Shown here: positions 33,922 to 42,820 of the stretch, piece after piece | Layout: the number at the start of each line of letters is the position of its first letter | Numbering within the stretch: the first letter of the stretch is position 1 | Assembly: GCF_003314435.2 (NCBI RefSeq) | Contig: NZ_QNVY02000003.1 | Location: forward strand, 434,001-498,000 | Direction of reading: 5' to 3' | DNA: 64,000 nucleotides | Source: Flavobacterium petrolei | GTDB lineage: Bacteria; Bacteroidota; Bacteroidia; Flavobacteriales; Flavobacteriaceae | Notes under the pieces: generated by a model | Seen by the model: the letters and a program-made list of their open reading frames with translations, nothing else | The model's database searches: none | Told to the model about the DNA's origin: nothing | Translations under genes and position numbers: made by a program

Positions 33922-35307
33922 TTATTTACTCGGTAAAAATTCATAATACAAAGCTTTTGATAAAAAGGTCCTTGATTGCATTCGACTGATGTCCTTCTCT
34001 CTTGAAATTTCAATGTACTGTCCATCTAGTTTATTTTGTAAAAAATAGTCTTTACGCACTTCGTCATTAAAGTTTAATCGGGATAAAAAGGTAGGTTCTA
34101 CTCCTTTATTTACAGCAATATTATAATTGGTAATCAGATTTCCCCAGTTGACAAAACTACATAAAAGAATTGTTCCATAGAAATACCAAATCATTTGATT
34201 GAAAAGAAAAGCATTCGTTTTTTGCTTGGTAATTTTTACAAAAGAAATAACCAATCCAATAATTGATAAAATCAAGAAAGCATAAACACCCAATCTTTTA
34301 TAAGTCAATCCAAAAAAAGAAACATATTCTGAGTTTTTAATAATTGTACTAATGATTAAAACTCCATTTAACAGAATCCAAATCTTTGCTAATTTTTTAA
34401 GGTTTTTAGCTTTTTCATCAAAATTAAACCCTCCTTTAAAATAGAATAAAATAACTCCAACAGCCATTATAATTGAAAAAATAACGGCATTTACTCTTTC
34501 GTGTGTATCAGAACTTAAGTTAGATTTTTTTACAACCTCAAAAAACTGTTCGTAATTATAAGTCGCAATGAAAACCAAAAGAAGCACATTCAAAAGAAAC
34601 AACGTAATCTCTCCACTTCTTCTTTCAAAATCAATATCCAGAAATGAAAATGAATTTTGATTTTGTGTTTTGGCGTCTTCCTTAAAATCATTGTCCAGTA
34701 AATCATTCTTTTCATAAAAAACCTCAGGAATCCAATAATTCCAGAAAGTGAACGAAATAAAAAATCCTAAAGCGGTCAGTACAAATACTTGCCACGCATC
34801 GATATCTAAATAATAATCCGTAAACAAAGAGGAAAAATGATCGCTCCCAAAAGAATATACAATTAAAAACAATCCAAGAAAAACAACTGGAATAACAAAA
34901 TAAGCAATCACTTTTTTAGCAAAACCGCTATTAACTTTTCGCTTCGGAAGATATTGACTAAACATCAATATGCGACCTAACGAAGCGATTCCGTTCATTA
35001 ATACTAAAGGAAGAGCTTGTAACAATTTAAGTTTAGGTTCCTGGGTTTTGAATTGTAAAAAGATAATCGACAAAACCATGGCAAAAAAAGATGGAAAATC
35101 TCCGTACCAAGCAAATGCAAAGCATGACAGAACCGATGTAACAACTAAAATCAGATGTGCCCTACTGGTAATTTTCTCTTGAAAGAAATAACATATTAAA
35201 GCGGTTTGCATCATCCCGAAAATGGCCCAATTGAGACCCAAATCTTCCTTGTAAAAAAGCAGAGTAAAAACCAAACTGCTGACTAAAATAAAATGTAGTT
35301 TTTTCAT
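33922..35307 (-). CDS. DUF4153/DUF4173-like multi-spanning membrane protein
   Basis: 461 residues with about eleven hydrophobic segments. The motif SEYVSFFGLTYKRLGVYAFLIL and the preceding ILLNGVLIIST resemble the DUF4173/DUF4153 family signature (ayGLTxxRl). Function unknown. Its promoter region carries the palindrome ACTTTG-N5-CAAAGT at 35326-35342, shared with the promoter of the neighbouring membrane protein-regulator operon, so it is probably controlled by that winged-helix regulator. The C-terminal 60 residues are soluble and charged. Confidence 0.85.
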   Translation of the reverse strand: MKKLHFILVSSLVFTLLFYKEDLGLNWAIFGMMQTALICYFFQEKITSRAHLILVVTSVLSCFAFAWYGDFPSFFAMVLSIIFLQFKTQEPKLKLLQALPLVLMNGIASLGRILMFSQYLPKRKVNSGFAKKVIAYFVIPVVFLGLFLIVYSFGSDHFSSLFTDYYLDIDAWQVFVLTALGFFISFTFWNYWIPEVFYEKNDLLDNDFKEDAKTQNQNSFSFLDIDFERRSGEITLFLLNVLLLVFIATYNYEQFFEVVKKSNLSSDTHERVNAVIFSIIMAVGVILFYFKGGFNFDEKAKNLKKLAKIWILLNGVLIISTIIKNSEYVSFFGLTYKRLGVYAFLILSIIGLVISFVKITKQKTNAFLFNQMIWYFYGTILLCSFVNWGNLITNYNIAVNKGVEPTFLSRLNFNDEVRKDYFLQNKLDGQYIEISREKDISRMQSRTFLSKALYYEFLPSK

Positions 35308-35325
35308 AATTAATAATTTAAAAGT

Positions 35326-35342
35326 ACTTTGTATTTCAAAGT
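35326..35342. promoter_or_regulatory. Operator ACTTTG-N5-CAAAGT upstream of the DUF4153-like gene
   Basis: ACTTTG (35326-35331) and CAAAGT (35337-35342) are perfect inverted half-sites around TATTT. The same palindrome, inverted, is at 36282-36298. On the minus strand the half-site is part of TACACTTTG, a near match to the -7 box with one extra spacer base. The gene start is 19 bases away. Confidence 0.7.
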
Positions 35343-35361
35343 GTAGAGTTAAAAAAAAGGG

Positions 35362-35655
35362 TTATTTAGATTTGATTAATTTTTCCAGACTATTCAAGTG
35401 TGAAATAAAAGCAGTTCTGCCAATATTGGTAACTCGATACGACGTTTTTGGTTTTTTACCAACAAATTCTTTTTTTACTTCTATGTATCCAGATTTTTCT
35501 AACGCCGAAGAATGACTTGCTAAATTTCCATCAGTGATATTCAATAAAGATTTCATTTCAGTAAAATCAATCCAGTCGTTTACCATCAGAACAGACATAA
35601 TGCCTAATCTAACCCTACTTTCGAAATCTTTATTTAATTTGTCAATGATTCCCAT
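35362..35655 (-). CDS. Winged-helix transcriptional regulator (PF13601/HTH_34 type)
   Basis: 97 residues from the ATG at 35655. The whole protein is one winged helix: RVRLGIMSVLMVNDWIDFTEMKSLL, recognition helix region ITDGNLASHSSALEKSGYIEV, and wing KKEFVGKKPKTSYRVTNIGRTAF. Such small regulators bind as dimers to palindromes. The start is 2 bp after the stop of the upstream membrane-protein gene, so they are coupled. An upstream in-frame ATG (35763) lies inside that gene in another frame and is rejected. Probable targets are the two ACTTTG-N5-CAAAGT sites. Confidence 0.92.
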   Translation of the reverse strand: MGIIDKLNKDFESRVRLGIMSVLMVNDWIDFTEMKSLLNITDGNLASHSSALEKSGYIEVKKEFVGKKPKTSYRVTNIGRTAFISHLNSLEKLIKSK

Positions 35656-35657
35656 TT

Positions 35658-36272
35658 CTATTTGTATTTTTTGAACACAATTATTCCGTAAAGAATATGC
35701 AAAATTCCAAATCCAATTGCCCAAAAAACAAGACCAAAACCAAGATAAAAAAGCGAAATACATCCTAGAACAATCTCACAAGCGCCTAAATATCTAATGT
35801 CAGAAAAAGTATATTTCCCCGCATTAATAAGTGCTAAGCCATAAAACAATAGAGTAACAGGAGCAATAAGAGCAAATAATTGATGGTATAAAAGTGCTAC
35901 ACAAAATACGCCTCCAACCAGTAAAGGAATCGCTAGATTCAATACCATTTTTTTTGTAGTATTAGTCCAAATCGGCAAATCAAACTTTTTACTTTTTCTC
36001 AAAGTAAAAAATATCCCTGCCCCTAATGCAAGTATCAAAATTGCCAAAGCAACGAAAACTAATTCGATAAGTAAATCATAGCTATACAACTTTTGCTTAC
36101 CATCAAAATATTCAATACCCTTATTTTTAAATAATTGATACGCATAAACTGACCCGGCTAATGCGAAAAAGCCCGCAAATATTCCTGAAAGGCCACTTAA
36201 CGAAATGAATCTGGAAGAGCGCTCCATCATGGAACGAATATGCGATAAATCTTCTTGAATTTTTTGACTCAT
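35658..36272 (-). CDS. Multi-helix membrane protein paired with the winged-helix regulator
   Basis: 204 residues. A short cytoplasmic N-terminus (SQKIQEDLSHIRSMMERSSRF), then six hydrophobic segments (about 24-44, 68-88, 107-127, 130-148, 160-178, 179-198). I know this type of gene in front of HTH_34 regulators in Bacteroidota but no function. It may sense membrane state and act on its partner, or simply be the regulated product. The promoter (36293-36322) overlaps the operator. Confidence 0.85.
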   Translation of the reverse strand: MSQKIQEDLSHIRSMMERSSRFISLSGLSGIFAGFFALAGSVYAYQLFKNKGIEYFDGKQKLYSYDLLIELVFVALAILILALGAGIFFTLRKSKKFDLPIWTNTTKKMVLNLAIPLLVGGVFCVALLYHQLFALIAPVTLLFYGLALINAGKYTFSDIRYLGACEIVLGCISLFYLGFGLVFWAIGFGILHILYGIIVFKKYK

Positions 36273-36281
36273 AAATAAAGT

Positions 36282-36298
36282 ACTTTGAAATACAAAGT
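36282..36298. promoter_or_regulatory. Operator ACTTTG-N5-CAAAGT at the regulator operon
   Basis: ACTTTG (36282-36287), AAATA, CAAAGT (36293-36298): same half-sites and spacing as at 35326-35342, inverted. It overlaps the -7 box TAACTTTG on the minus strand, so bound protein would block RNA polymerase: probable autorepression. Confidence 0.72.
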
Positions 36299-36322
36299 TA
36301 TTTATTATTTTTATAAATCAAA
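36293..36322 (-). promoter_or_regulatory. Promoter of the membrane protein-regulator operon
   Basis: Minus strand: TTTG (about 36319-36322), 18 bases, TAACTTTG (rc of 36293-36300). The ATG is 20 bases downstream of the -7 box. Confidence 0.6.
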
Positions 36323-36407
36323 ATAGAAACGCATTTAATTTTGATAAAAAATTATTATCAAATGAAAATATCTTCTTTTAAAAGAAAAAGACTCGTTTTT
36401 TCAAAAT

Positions 36408-36539
36408 CTATTTTTTGCCTGCTTCCCAACCTCTTTGAATCTCACCAATAGTAGAATCCCAGTCGTAGATTGTTTGTATGATAAAAAGTGTAGCAAATCC
36501 TAAGAAAAATATTTTAATGTCTCTGTTTGAAATTTTCAT
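36408..36539 (-). CDS. 43-residue membrane protein of unknown function
   Basis: An ATG at 36539 opens 43 codons ending in TAG (36408-36410): MKISNRDIKIFFLGFAT..., one hydrophobic helix (about 9-24) and a polar tail IYDWDSTIGEIQRGWEAGKK. The helix followed by a D-W-D / GW-rich tail is a pattern I recall from small conserved hypothetical proteins of Bacteroidota. No recognised domain. It stands alone between the regulator operon and corA, with no clear promoter or terminator. It is too short for most gene finders. Confidence 0.65.
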   Translation of the reverse strand: MKISNRDIKIFFLGFATLFIIQTIYDWDSTIGEIQRGWEAGKK

Positions 36540-36624
36540 TTTTATAGTATTTAATTATTTGCTTAAATATATAAAATTAATTGAATCAAAAACCGAAAAA
36601 AGTAAGATTATTATTAATTAAAAA

Positions 36625-37551
36625 TCAAAACCATCTTTTTCTTTTGAATAAAAACACACCAAAAGCAGATAACAAAACAGATACGGAAATGACAATCCAT
36701 ATTCCATAACGATTATCTTCTAAATCATTAGGAACGTTCATTCCATACAAACTGGCAATCAATGTTGGAATCATCAGAATAATCGAAATCGAAGTCATCT
36801 GCTTCATAATCGTATTCATATTATTCGAAATCACAGAAGCATACGCATCCATAGTTCCTGTTAAGATGTCACTGTAAATATTAGTGGTTTCCTGCGCCTG
36901 ACGCAGTTCAATCTCAACATCTTCCAGCAAATCCAAGTCAAAATGCTCTTTTTGGGATTTTATATTCTTGATTCGGTGCAACAAAATATCGTTCCCTTTC
37001 AAGGAAGTCATAAAGAATACTAAACATTTTTCTATTTGAAGTAACGCCTGCAACTCTTCATTTTTAATTGACTTTTCTAAATTATCTTCGGCTAATTTTA
37101 TTTTTTGGTTGACTTGCTTTAAGTATTTCAAAAACCAAACACTGGATGACAATAATAACTTCAACACTAAATCGAAGTTGTCTTTAATGTTGATATTCTT
37201 GCGCTTGGTATAGGTTACAAAATCGGTAAGCATTTCCGTTTTATGAAAACTAATGGTAATACAAACTTCTCCTTTAAAAACAACCCCGACAGGAATCGTA
37301 TGAAAAGGCAACTTCACATCGTTACTCTTAACAGGAATTCGCATGATGATCAAAGTCCAACCATTTTCAATTTCTATCCTTGGTCTTTCGTCAATATCTT
37401 CAATGTCGTTATAAAATGCTTCGGGAATTTGTAATTCTTCGAGTAAATATTTTTTTTCTGCTTCAGTAGGACATTCAATATTGATCCAGCAGTTTGGAGT
37501 CCAATCAGCAGTGGCAATTAATCCGTTATTGTTTTTGTAAAAAGCTCTCAT
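36625..37551 (-). CDS. CorA-family divalent cation transporter
   Basis: 308 residues. Large cytoplasmic N-terminal domain, then two C-terminal membrane helices with the signature YGMNVP between them and the basic end FKRKRWF inside the cell. CorA-type channels pass Mg2+ (some Co2+, Ni2+ or Zn2+) as pentamers. The GMN motif is intact, as needed for ion selectivity. Stand-alone gene; no Mg2+-responsive leader was recognised in the 225-bp upstream spacer. Confidence 0.94.
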   Translation of the reverse strand: MRAFYKNNNGLIATADWTPNCWINIECPTEAEKKYLLEELQIPEAFYNDIEDIDERPRIEIENGWTLIIMRIPVKSNDVKLPFHTIPVGVVFKGEVCITISFHKTEMLTDFVTYTKRKNINIKDNFDLVLKLLLSSSVWFLKYLKQVNQKIKLAEDNLEKSIKNEELQALLQIEKCLVFFMTSLKGNDILLHRIKNIKSQKEHFDLDLLEDVEIELRQAQETTNIYSDILTGTMDAYASVISNNMNTIMKQMTSISIILMIPTLIASLYGMNVPNDLEDNRYGIWIVISVSVLLSAFGVFLFKRKRWF

Positions 37552-37728
37552 TTCAAAATTCTATAGGTTTATGTATAGCCTCTTGAAAAAGTCAAGTGCT
37601 ATATTAGTTCAACATTTCCGAATAATAATCGTCCATTTTAAAGGTCTTTTTTAAGTGGTGCAAAAGTATTCTTTTAAATTCCATTTTAGCATCAATTACC
37701 AGAATTTTATGCATTTACTAAGATAAAA

Positions 37729-37756
37729 AAAGCCTTAAACGTATGTTTAAGGCTTT
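37729..37756 (-). terminator. Terminator of folD
   Basis: AAAGCCTTAAAC (37729-37740) and GTTTAAGGCTTT (37745-37756), perfect 12-bp stem; on the minus strand followed by a T-run. 20 bases after the folD stop. Confidence 0.92.
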
Positions 37757-37776
37757 CAATCAAAACTATTTTGTCT

Positions 37777-38658
37777 TTATTTATTTCTTTTCATTTCCCT
37801 TGCCAAAAGCGTGTTTTTCAACAACATTGCGATGGTCATAGGTCCTACTCCACCGGGAACCGGAGTAATAAATGATGATTTTTTACTTACATTCTCAAAA
37901 TCAACATCACCGGTGATCACATATCCTTTTTCGTTATTTTCATCAGGAACACGAGTAATACCTACGTCAATAACAACAACTCCCTCTTTTACCATATTTG
38001 CTTTCAGGTAATTTGGAACACCCAAAGCCGTAATAATGATATCGGCTTGAATGGTAATTTCCTCAATGTTTTTAGTGTAACTGTGCGTCAAAGTAACTGT
38101 TGAATTTCCAGGAAAACCTTTTCTACCCATCAAAATACTCATTGGCCTTCCCACAATATGACTACGCCCAATAACTACGGTATGTTTACCTTTGGTTTCT
38201 ACTCCATATCTTTCTAACAATTCCAGAATTCCAAAAGGTGTCGCAGGAATAAAAGTAGTCATGTCTAAAGCCATTTTTCCAAAATTCTCCGGATGAAATC
38301 CATCGACATCTTTGCTTGGGTCTACCGCCATCAATACTTTTTGCTCATCAATTTGTTCCGGAAGCGGCAATTGAACGATAAATCCATCAATGGCATCATT
38401 ATCATTCAATTCCTTAATCTTCTTTAGCAATTCAACTTCAGTAGTTGTACTTGGCATTTTTACTAAAGTAGATTCAAAACCTACTCTTTCACAGGCTTTT
38501 ACTTTACTTCCTACATAAGTCAAACTAGCACCATCATTTCCAACAATCAGGGCTGCTAAATGAGGAACTTTCTCCCCATTATCTTTCATTTTTTGTACTT
38601 CTACAGCGATTTCACTTTTAATATCCTCCGCTGTTTTTTTTCCGTCTAGTAGTTGCAT
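37777..38658 (-). CDS. folD: Methylenetetrahydrofolate dehydrogenase/cyclohydrolase
   Basis: Bifunctional one-carbon enzyme: 5,10-methylene-THF to 10-formyl-THF with NADP+. 293 residues. Conserved VGNDGASLTYVGSKVKACE with the catalytic Tyr and Lys, DGFIVQLPLP, VDPSKDVDGFHPENFG, VVIGRSHIVGRPMS (nucleotide site) and the C-terminal PGGVGPMTIAMLLKNT. Downstream of ffh in the same direction with a hairpin between; own terminator at 37729-37756. Confidence 0.97.
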   Translation of the reverse strand: MQLLDGKKTAEDIKSEIAVEVQKMKDNGEKVPHLAALIVGNDGASLTYVGSKVKACERVGFESTLVKMPSTTTEVELLKKIKELNDNDAIDGFIVQLPLPEQIDEQKVLMAVDPSKDVDGFHPENFGKMALDMTTFIPATPFGILELLERYGVETKGKHTVVIGRSHIVGRPMSILMGRKGFPGNSTVTLTHSYTKNIEEITIQADIIITALGVPNYLKANMVKEGVVVIDVGITRVPDENNEKGYVITGDVDFENVSKKSSFITPVPGGVGPMTIAMLLKNTLLAREMKRNK

Positions 38659-38679
38659 TGTTATTGGGTTTAATATATT

Positions 38680-38726
38680 AAAGCCGAAAGTCTTAAAATC
38701 ATTACAACTTTAAGACTTTCGGCTTT
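38680..38726 (-). terminator. Hairpin/terminator between ffh and folD
   Basis: An 18-bp perfect stem: 38680-38697 with 38709-38726, core AAAGCCGAAAGTCTTAAA, loop 11 bases. On the minus strand the trailing T-run is short (CTTTAATAT), so read-through from ffh into folD is possible. Confidence 0.8.
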
Positions 38727-38735
38727 TTACTCATT

Positions 38736-40085
38736 TTATTTCATTCCTGGCATTCCGCCTTTCATACCGCCCATCATTTTCATTAGGTTTTTCCCTCCTG
38801 GACCCTGCATCATTTTCATCATCTTGCTCATTTGGTCGAACTGCTTCATTAACTGATTCACCTGTTCAATTTTGGTTCCGGAACCTTTTGCAATTCTTGC
38901 TTTTCTTTTTACGTCAATCAAAGCCGGCTTACTTCTTTCAATTGGCGTCATCGAATGAATAATGGCTTCAATATGTTTAAAAGCATCGTCTTCAATCTCC
39001 ACATCTTTCATGGCTTTTGAAGCACCTGGTATCATTCCAACCAAATCTTTCATATTACCCATTTTCTTTACTTGCTGAATTTGAGAAAGGAAATCATCAA
39101 AACCGAATTCGTTTTTGGCAATTTTCTTTTGGATTTTTCGTGCTTCTTCTTCGTCAAATTGCTCTTGCGCTCTTTCTACCAAAGACACAACGTCTCCCAT
39201 CCCCAATATTCTTTCGGCCATACGAATTGGATAGAACACGTCAATGGCGTCCATCTTTTCTCCTGTACCTACAAATTTAATTGGTTTATTAACAACCGAT
39301 TTAATCGAAATTGCTGCTCCACCACGTGTATCACCATCTAATTTGGTTAAAATAACCCCATCAAAATTTAATCTTTCATTGAAGGTTTTTGCTGTGTTTA
39401 CAGCGTCTTGACCGGTCATTGCATCCACAACAAATAAGGTTTCTTGCGGCTGAATGGCTTTATGAACGCGTTCTATTTCGTTCATCATTTCCTCGTCAAC
39501 AGCTAAACGACCTGCTGTATCGACGATTACTACATTGAATCCATTTGCTTTCGCATGTTTGATTGCGTTTTGAGCAATTTCTACCGGATTTTTATTTTCA
39601 GGTTCTGAATACACCTCAACTCCAATCGAATCTCCAACTACATATAATTGTTGAATCGCAGCAGGACGGTAAATATCACAGGCTACCAAAAGTGGTTTCT
39701 TGTTCTTTTTTGTAAGAAGATAATTCGCTAGTTTTCCAGAAAAAGTTGTTTTTCCAGATCCTTGTAAACCAGCCATCAAAATAACTGTTGGATTTCCCGA
39801 AAGATTGATTCCGGCAACATCGCCACCCATTAATTCAGTCAGTTCATCTTTGACTAACTTCACCAATAATTGTCCTGGCTGAAGCGTTGTCAATACATCC
39901 TGTCCGATTGCTTTTTCTTTTACTTTAGTGGTAAAATCTTTTGCAATTTTAAAATTGACATCGGCGTCAAGCAAGGCACGTCGTACTTCTTTCAAAGTTT
40001 CGGCTACGTTTACTTCAGTAATTTTTCCGTGTCCTTTTAATATATGAAAGGCTTTGTCTAGTTTATCGCTTAAATTATCGAACAT
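38736..40085 (-). CDS. ffh: Signal recognition particle protein
   Basis: GTPase that binds signal peptides on ribosomes and, with 4.5S RNA and FtsY, delivers them to the Sec translocon. 449 residues: N domain (1-95), G domain with GLQGSGKTTFSGKLA, DTAGRLAVDEEMMNE, TKLDGDTRGGAA, and the Met-rich M domain at the C-terminus (MKQFDQMSKMMKMMQGPGG). Candidate -7 box at 40108-40115. Confidence 0.98.
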   Translation of the reverse strand: MFDNLSDKLDKAFHILKGHGKITEVNVAETLKEVRRALLDADVNFKIAKDFTTKVKEKAIGQDVLTTLQPGQLLVKLVKDELTELMGGDVAGINLSGNPTVILMAGLQGSGKTTFSGKLANYLLTKKNKKPLLVACDIYRPAAIQQLYVVGDSIGVEVYSEPENKNPVEIAQNAIKHAKANGFNVVIVDTAGRLAVDEEMMNEIERVHKAIQPQETLFVVDAMTGQDAVNTAKTFNERLNFDGVILTKLDGDTRGGAAISIKSVVNKPIKFVGTGEKMDAIDVFYPIRMAERILGMGDVVSLVERAQEQFDEEEARKIQKKIAKNEFGFDDFLSQIQQVKKMGNMKDLVGMIPGASKAMKDVEIEDDAFKHIEAIIHSMTPIERSKPALIDVKRKARIAKGSGTKIEQVNQLMKQFDQMSKMMKMMQGPGGKNLMKMMGGMKGGMPGMK

Positions 40086-40107
40086 AGTATTTATTTATTT
40101 TGAAATG

Positions 40108-40115
40108 CAAATTTA
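40108..40115 (-). promoter_or_regulatory. Candidate -7 box for ffh
   Basis: Minus strand TAAATTTG, 22 bases before the ATG at 40085. Confidence 0.45.
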
Positions 40116-40154
40116 AGCATTTGATTTTGAAGTTGTATTCATAATATTATAAAA

Positions 40155-40178
40155 AAAACAGCCTTTTTAGACTGTTTT
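40155..40178 (-). terminator. Terminator of the lipocalin-like gene
   Basis: AAAACAG (40155-40161) pairs with CTGTTTT (40172-40178); the minus strand continues into a run of eight T. 33 bases after the stop of the leftward gene. Confidence 0.7.
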
Positions 40179-40211
40179 GAAGTTGTATTTGCTGATTTAA
40201 CTTAAAATAAA

Positions 40212-40682
40212 CTAATTCTTTTCAAATGTCAAATAATTCATTTCAGCATTACCATTCTTTAAAGCTCTTAATCGTATTTGTGTAGCAGTGATTTCAACAA
40301 CATCCCATTCCTCAGATAATGCGACAAAAGCTAAAGGATTTGAAAACGAAATAGCAAAATCGCTATCATTATTTGGATTATCATCCGCGATATCTGATTT
40401 TGTGATTGTCCATTTTCCGCTGTAATCTACATTGGAATTATCTGCTATTAAAATATTATTTGACCCAAAAGTAAAATTATAGCCTGAAAAAAAACTCGAT
40501 TTATTTGTTTTAGTATCCAAAAAATAAGTGACTTTCCAAGTTCCTTGATTCAAAGTCGCCAGTATACTTTCCGGACTTTTAGCTACAGTATTTAATACTA
40601 TTGCGTCATCATCGCAACATGTACCTGCAATGTTTAGCAAAAAAACACAAAGCACAAACGGGAAAAGCACTATTTTTTTCAT
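40212..40682 (-). CDS. Exported lipocalin-like protein of unknown function
   Basis: 156 residues. Signal peptide ending near IAGTCC (Cys22/Cys23 could be lipid-attached, but Thr before Cys is unusual). The mature part looks beta-rich with the pattern NQGTWKVTYFLD ... FTFGSNN ... YSGKWTITKSD ... EEWDVVEITATQIRLRAL, resembling the lipocalin-like proteins abundant in flavobacteria. No function can be assigned. Stand-alone gene with its own terminator. Confidence 0.75.
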   Translation of the reverse strand: MKKIVLFPFVLCVFLLNIAGTCCDDDAIVLNTVAKSPESILATLNQGTWKVTYFLDTKTNKSSFFSGYNFTFGSNNILIADNSNVDYSGKWTITKSDIADDNPNNDSDFAISFSNPLAFVALSEEWDVVEITATQIRLRALKNGNAEMNYLTFEKN

Positions 40683-40749
40683 AATACATTAGTAATTTCG
40701 TTTAAAATTACTAAAAATATTATATTTTTCGTATTAAAATCAACTTTAT

Positions 40750-42528
40750 TTACATTCTTTCAGGAACACTAATTCCCAACAATTTAAATGAAGCTGCAAT
40801 TGTATCTGCCACTTTTTTAGACAATTGAACACGGAAGATTTTCTTTTCTAAATCTTCTTCGCCCAGAATAGGAACTGCCTGATAGAATGAATTATATTCA
40901 CGAACTAAATCATAAGTGAAATTTGCCAACAAAGCAGGACTGTGATGCTGCGCCGCATTTTGAATCACTTCAGGAAACAACTCTAATTGTTTTACTAGTT
41001 CTTTTTCTTTTTCGTGCAGCGTTGTCATTTTTGATTTATTCGAAAAGTCAAAATTTGCTTTACGAATAATCGATTGAATTCTGGCGTACGTATATTGAAT
41101 AAACGGCCCTGTATTTCCTGCAAAATCTACCGATTCTTCCGGATTGAAAAGGATTCGTTTTTTAGGATCTACTTTCAAAATATAATATTTCAAAGCGCCT
41201 AAACCAATCGTGCTGTATAATTTTGCTTTTTCATCAGCAGAATAAGAATCTAATTTCCCTAAATCTTCGGCTATTTTCTGTGCGGTATCTGTCATTTCCT
41301 GCATTAAATCATCAGCATCTACAACTGTTCCTTCACGGCTTTTCATTTTACCGGAAGGTAAATCTACCATTCCGTACGACAAATGGAATAAATTTTTAGA
41401 CCATTCAAAACCTAATTTTTTCAAGATAAGAAACAACACTTTAAAGTGATAATCCTGCTCATTTCCTACAGTATAAACCATTCCGCCAACATCTGGATAA
41501 TCTTTCACACGCTGAATCGCCGTTCCAATATCTTGCGTCATGTAAACCGCAGTACCGTCTGAACGCAATACAATTTTACGATCTAAACCTTCTTCCGTCA
41601 AATCTATCCAAACCGAACCGTCAGGATCTTTTTCGAAAACACCTCTATCCAAACCAATCTGAACAACATCTTTCCCTAATAAATAGGTATTACTTTCATA
41701 ATAAAAACAATCGAAATCAACACCAAGATTTTTATAGGTTTTAGCAAAACCATCGTAAACCCATTGATTCATGGTTTTCCACAGCGAAATAACCGCTTCA
41801 TCCCCAGCTTCCCATTTCAGCAACATTTCCTGTGCTTGCAGAATGATTGGCGCTTGTTTTTTTGCTTCTTCTTCTGTTTTGCCCGCGCTCATTAATTGCG
41901 CTATTTCTTCTTTATACGCTTTATCAAAAGCAACGTAGTAATTTCCAACTAATTTATCTCCTTTTAAACCTGTTGATTCCGGCGTTTGTCCGTTCCCGAA
42001 TTTTTGCCAAGCCAACATCGATTTACAAATATGAATTCCTCTATCATTAATGATTTGAGTTTTATACACTTTCTTACCCGAAGCTTTGATGATTTCGGCT
42101 ACTGAATATCCTAAAAGATTATTACGTACGTGACCTAAATGCAAGGGTTTATTGGTATTTGGCGAAGAATATTCCACCATTACCGCTTTATCTTCTGGAT
42201 TTGGAGTAACGAAACCAAATTTAACATCATCTTTTATATCTCCGAAGAAATCCAAATAATATTCATCTGAAATAACAATATTCAAAAATCCAGAAACCAC
42301 ATTAAACCGACTTACCTCAGCTACATTTTCAACTAAATAGTTCCCTATTTTATTTCCTAATTCTACTGGATTACTTTTCACCACTTTCAACAAGGGGAAA
42401 ATAACCATGGTAATATCGCCTTCAAATTCCTTGCGTGTAGTTTGAAATTCAACTTTATCAATTGTAACGTCGAATAAAGCTTTTACAGCTTTTTCAATAG
42501 AGGGCGTAAGAATCTGTTGTAATGTCAT
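40750..42528 (-). CDS. argS: Arginyl-tRNA synthetase
   Basis: Charges tRNA-Arg. 592 residues from the ATG at 42528. Class I motifs: PLHLGHVRNNLLG (HIGH equivalent) and GKMKSREGTVV (KMSKS equivalent), an N-terminal additional domain, and the C-terminal anticodon-binding domain ending VPERM. The frame is open to an ATG at 42564, but a -7 box (42552-42559) lies in that stretch and the family N-terminus begins at MTLQQIL, so the shorter start is preferred. Confidence 0.97.
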   Translation of the reverse strand: MTLQQILTPSIEKAVKALFDVTIDKVEFQTTRKEFEGDITMVIFPLLKVVKSNPVELGNKIGNYLVENVAEVSRFNVVSGFLNIVISDEYYLDFFGDIKDDVKFGFVTPNPEDKAVMVEYSSPNTNKPLHLGHVRNNLLGYSVAEIIKASGKKVYKTQIINDRGIHICKSMLAWQKFGNGQTPESTGLKGDKLVGNYYVAFDKAYKEEIAQLMSAGKTEEEAKKQAPIILQAQEMLLKWEAGDEAVISLWKTMNQWVYDGFAKTYKNLGVDFDCFYYESNTYLLGKDVVQIGLDRGVFEKDPDGSVWIDLTEEGLDRKIVLRSDGTAVYMTQDIGTAIQRVKDYPDVGGMVYTVGNEQDYHFKVLFLILKKLGFEWSKNLFHLSYGMVDLPSGKMKSREGTVVDADDLMQEMTDTAQKIAEDLGKLDSYSADEKAKLYSTIGLGALKYYILKVDPKKRILFNPEESVDFAGNTGPFIQYTYARIQSIIRKANFDFSNKSKMTTLHEKEKELVKQLELFPEVIQNAAQHHSPALLANFTYDLVREYNSFYQAVPILGEEDLEKKIFRVQLSKKVADTIAASFKLLGISVPERM

Positions 42529-42820
42529 TTCGTGTATTGGTTTTAAGGGGGCAAAGATAGTCATATTGCAGTAATTTGAAAATTGGAAAACAAGATAATT
42601 TGCACCTAAAAATGAAGCTTTTAACCTAGTGTAAGGTATAAATCACTATTTTTTTGAAAAAATGATGTAACAAAATCCTTGTTTAGAAGTCTATTAAGTA
42701 AATTTTACAATTTCGTATTTGTTAAAAAATGTTAAATATTATTAAAAAAGGTATTATGCTTAACATAGTATTATATAAAATAATACATTTGCTTCATCAA
42801 TCAATTAAATCAAATCAATC
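42529..42820. promoter_or_regulatory. Divergent spacer between argS and an outer-membrane receptor gene
   Basis: A 292-bp AT-rich spacer. Leftward, TATCTTTG (rc of 42552-42559) is a strong -7 match for argS, 24 bases before its ATG. Rightward, TACATTTG (42784-42791) is a -7 match 30 bases before the receptor ATG. Between them are several TGTTAAA/ATTAAAA stretches but no clear palindromic operator. Confidence 0.55.

Noticed and set aside
35656..35763. Longer start for the winged-helix regulator at 35763
   Set aside because: Would place 36 codons inside the upstream membrane-protein gene; the domain begins after the ATG at 35655, 2 bp behind that gene's stop.
42529..42564. Upstream ATG for argS at 42564
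   Set aside because: A strong -7 box (42552-42559) lies in that stretch; the family N-terminus starts at 42528.
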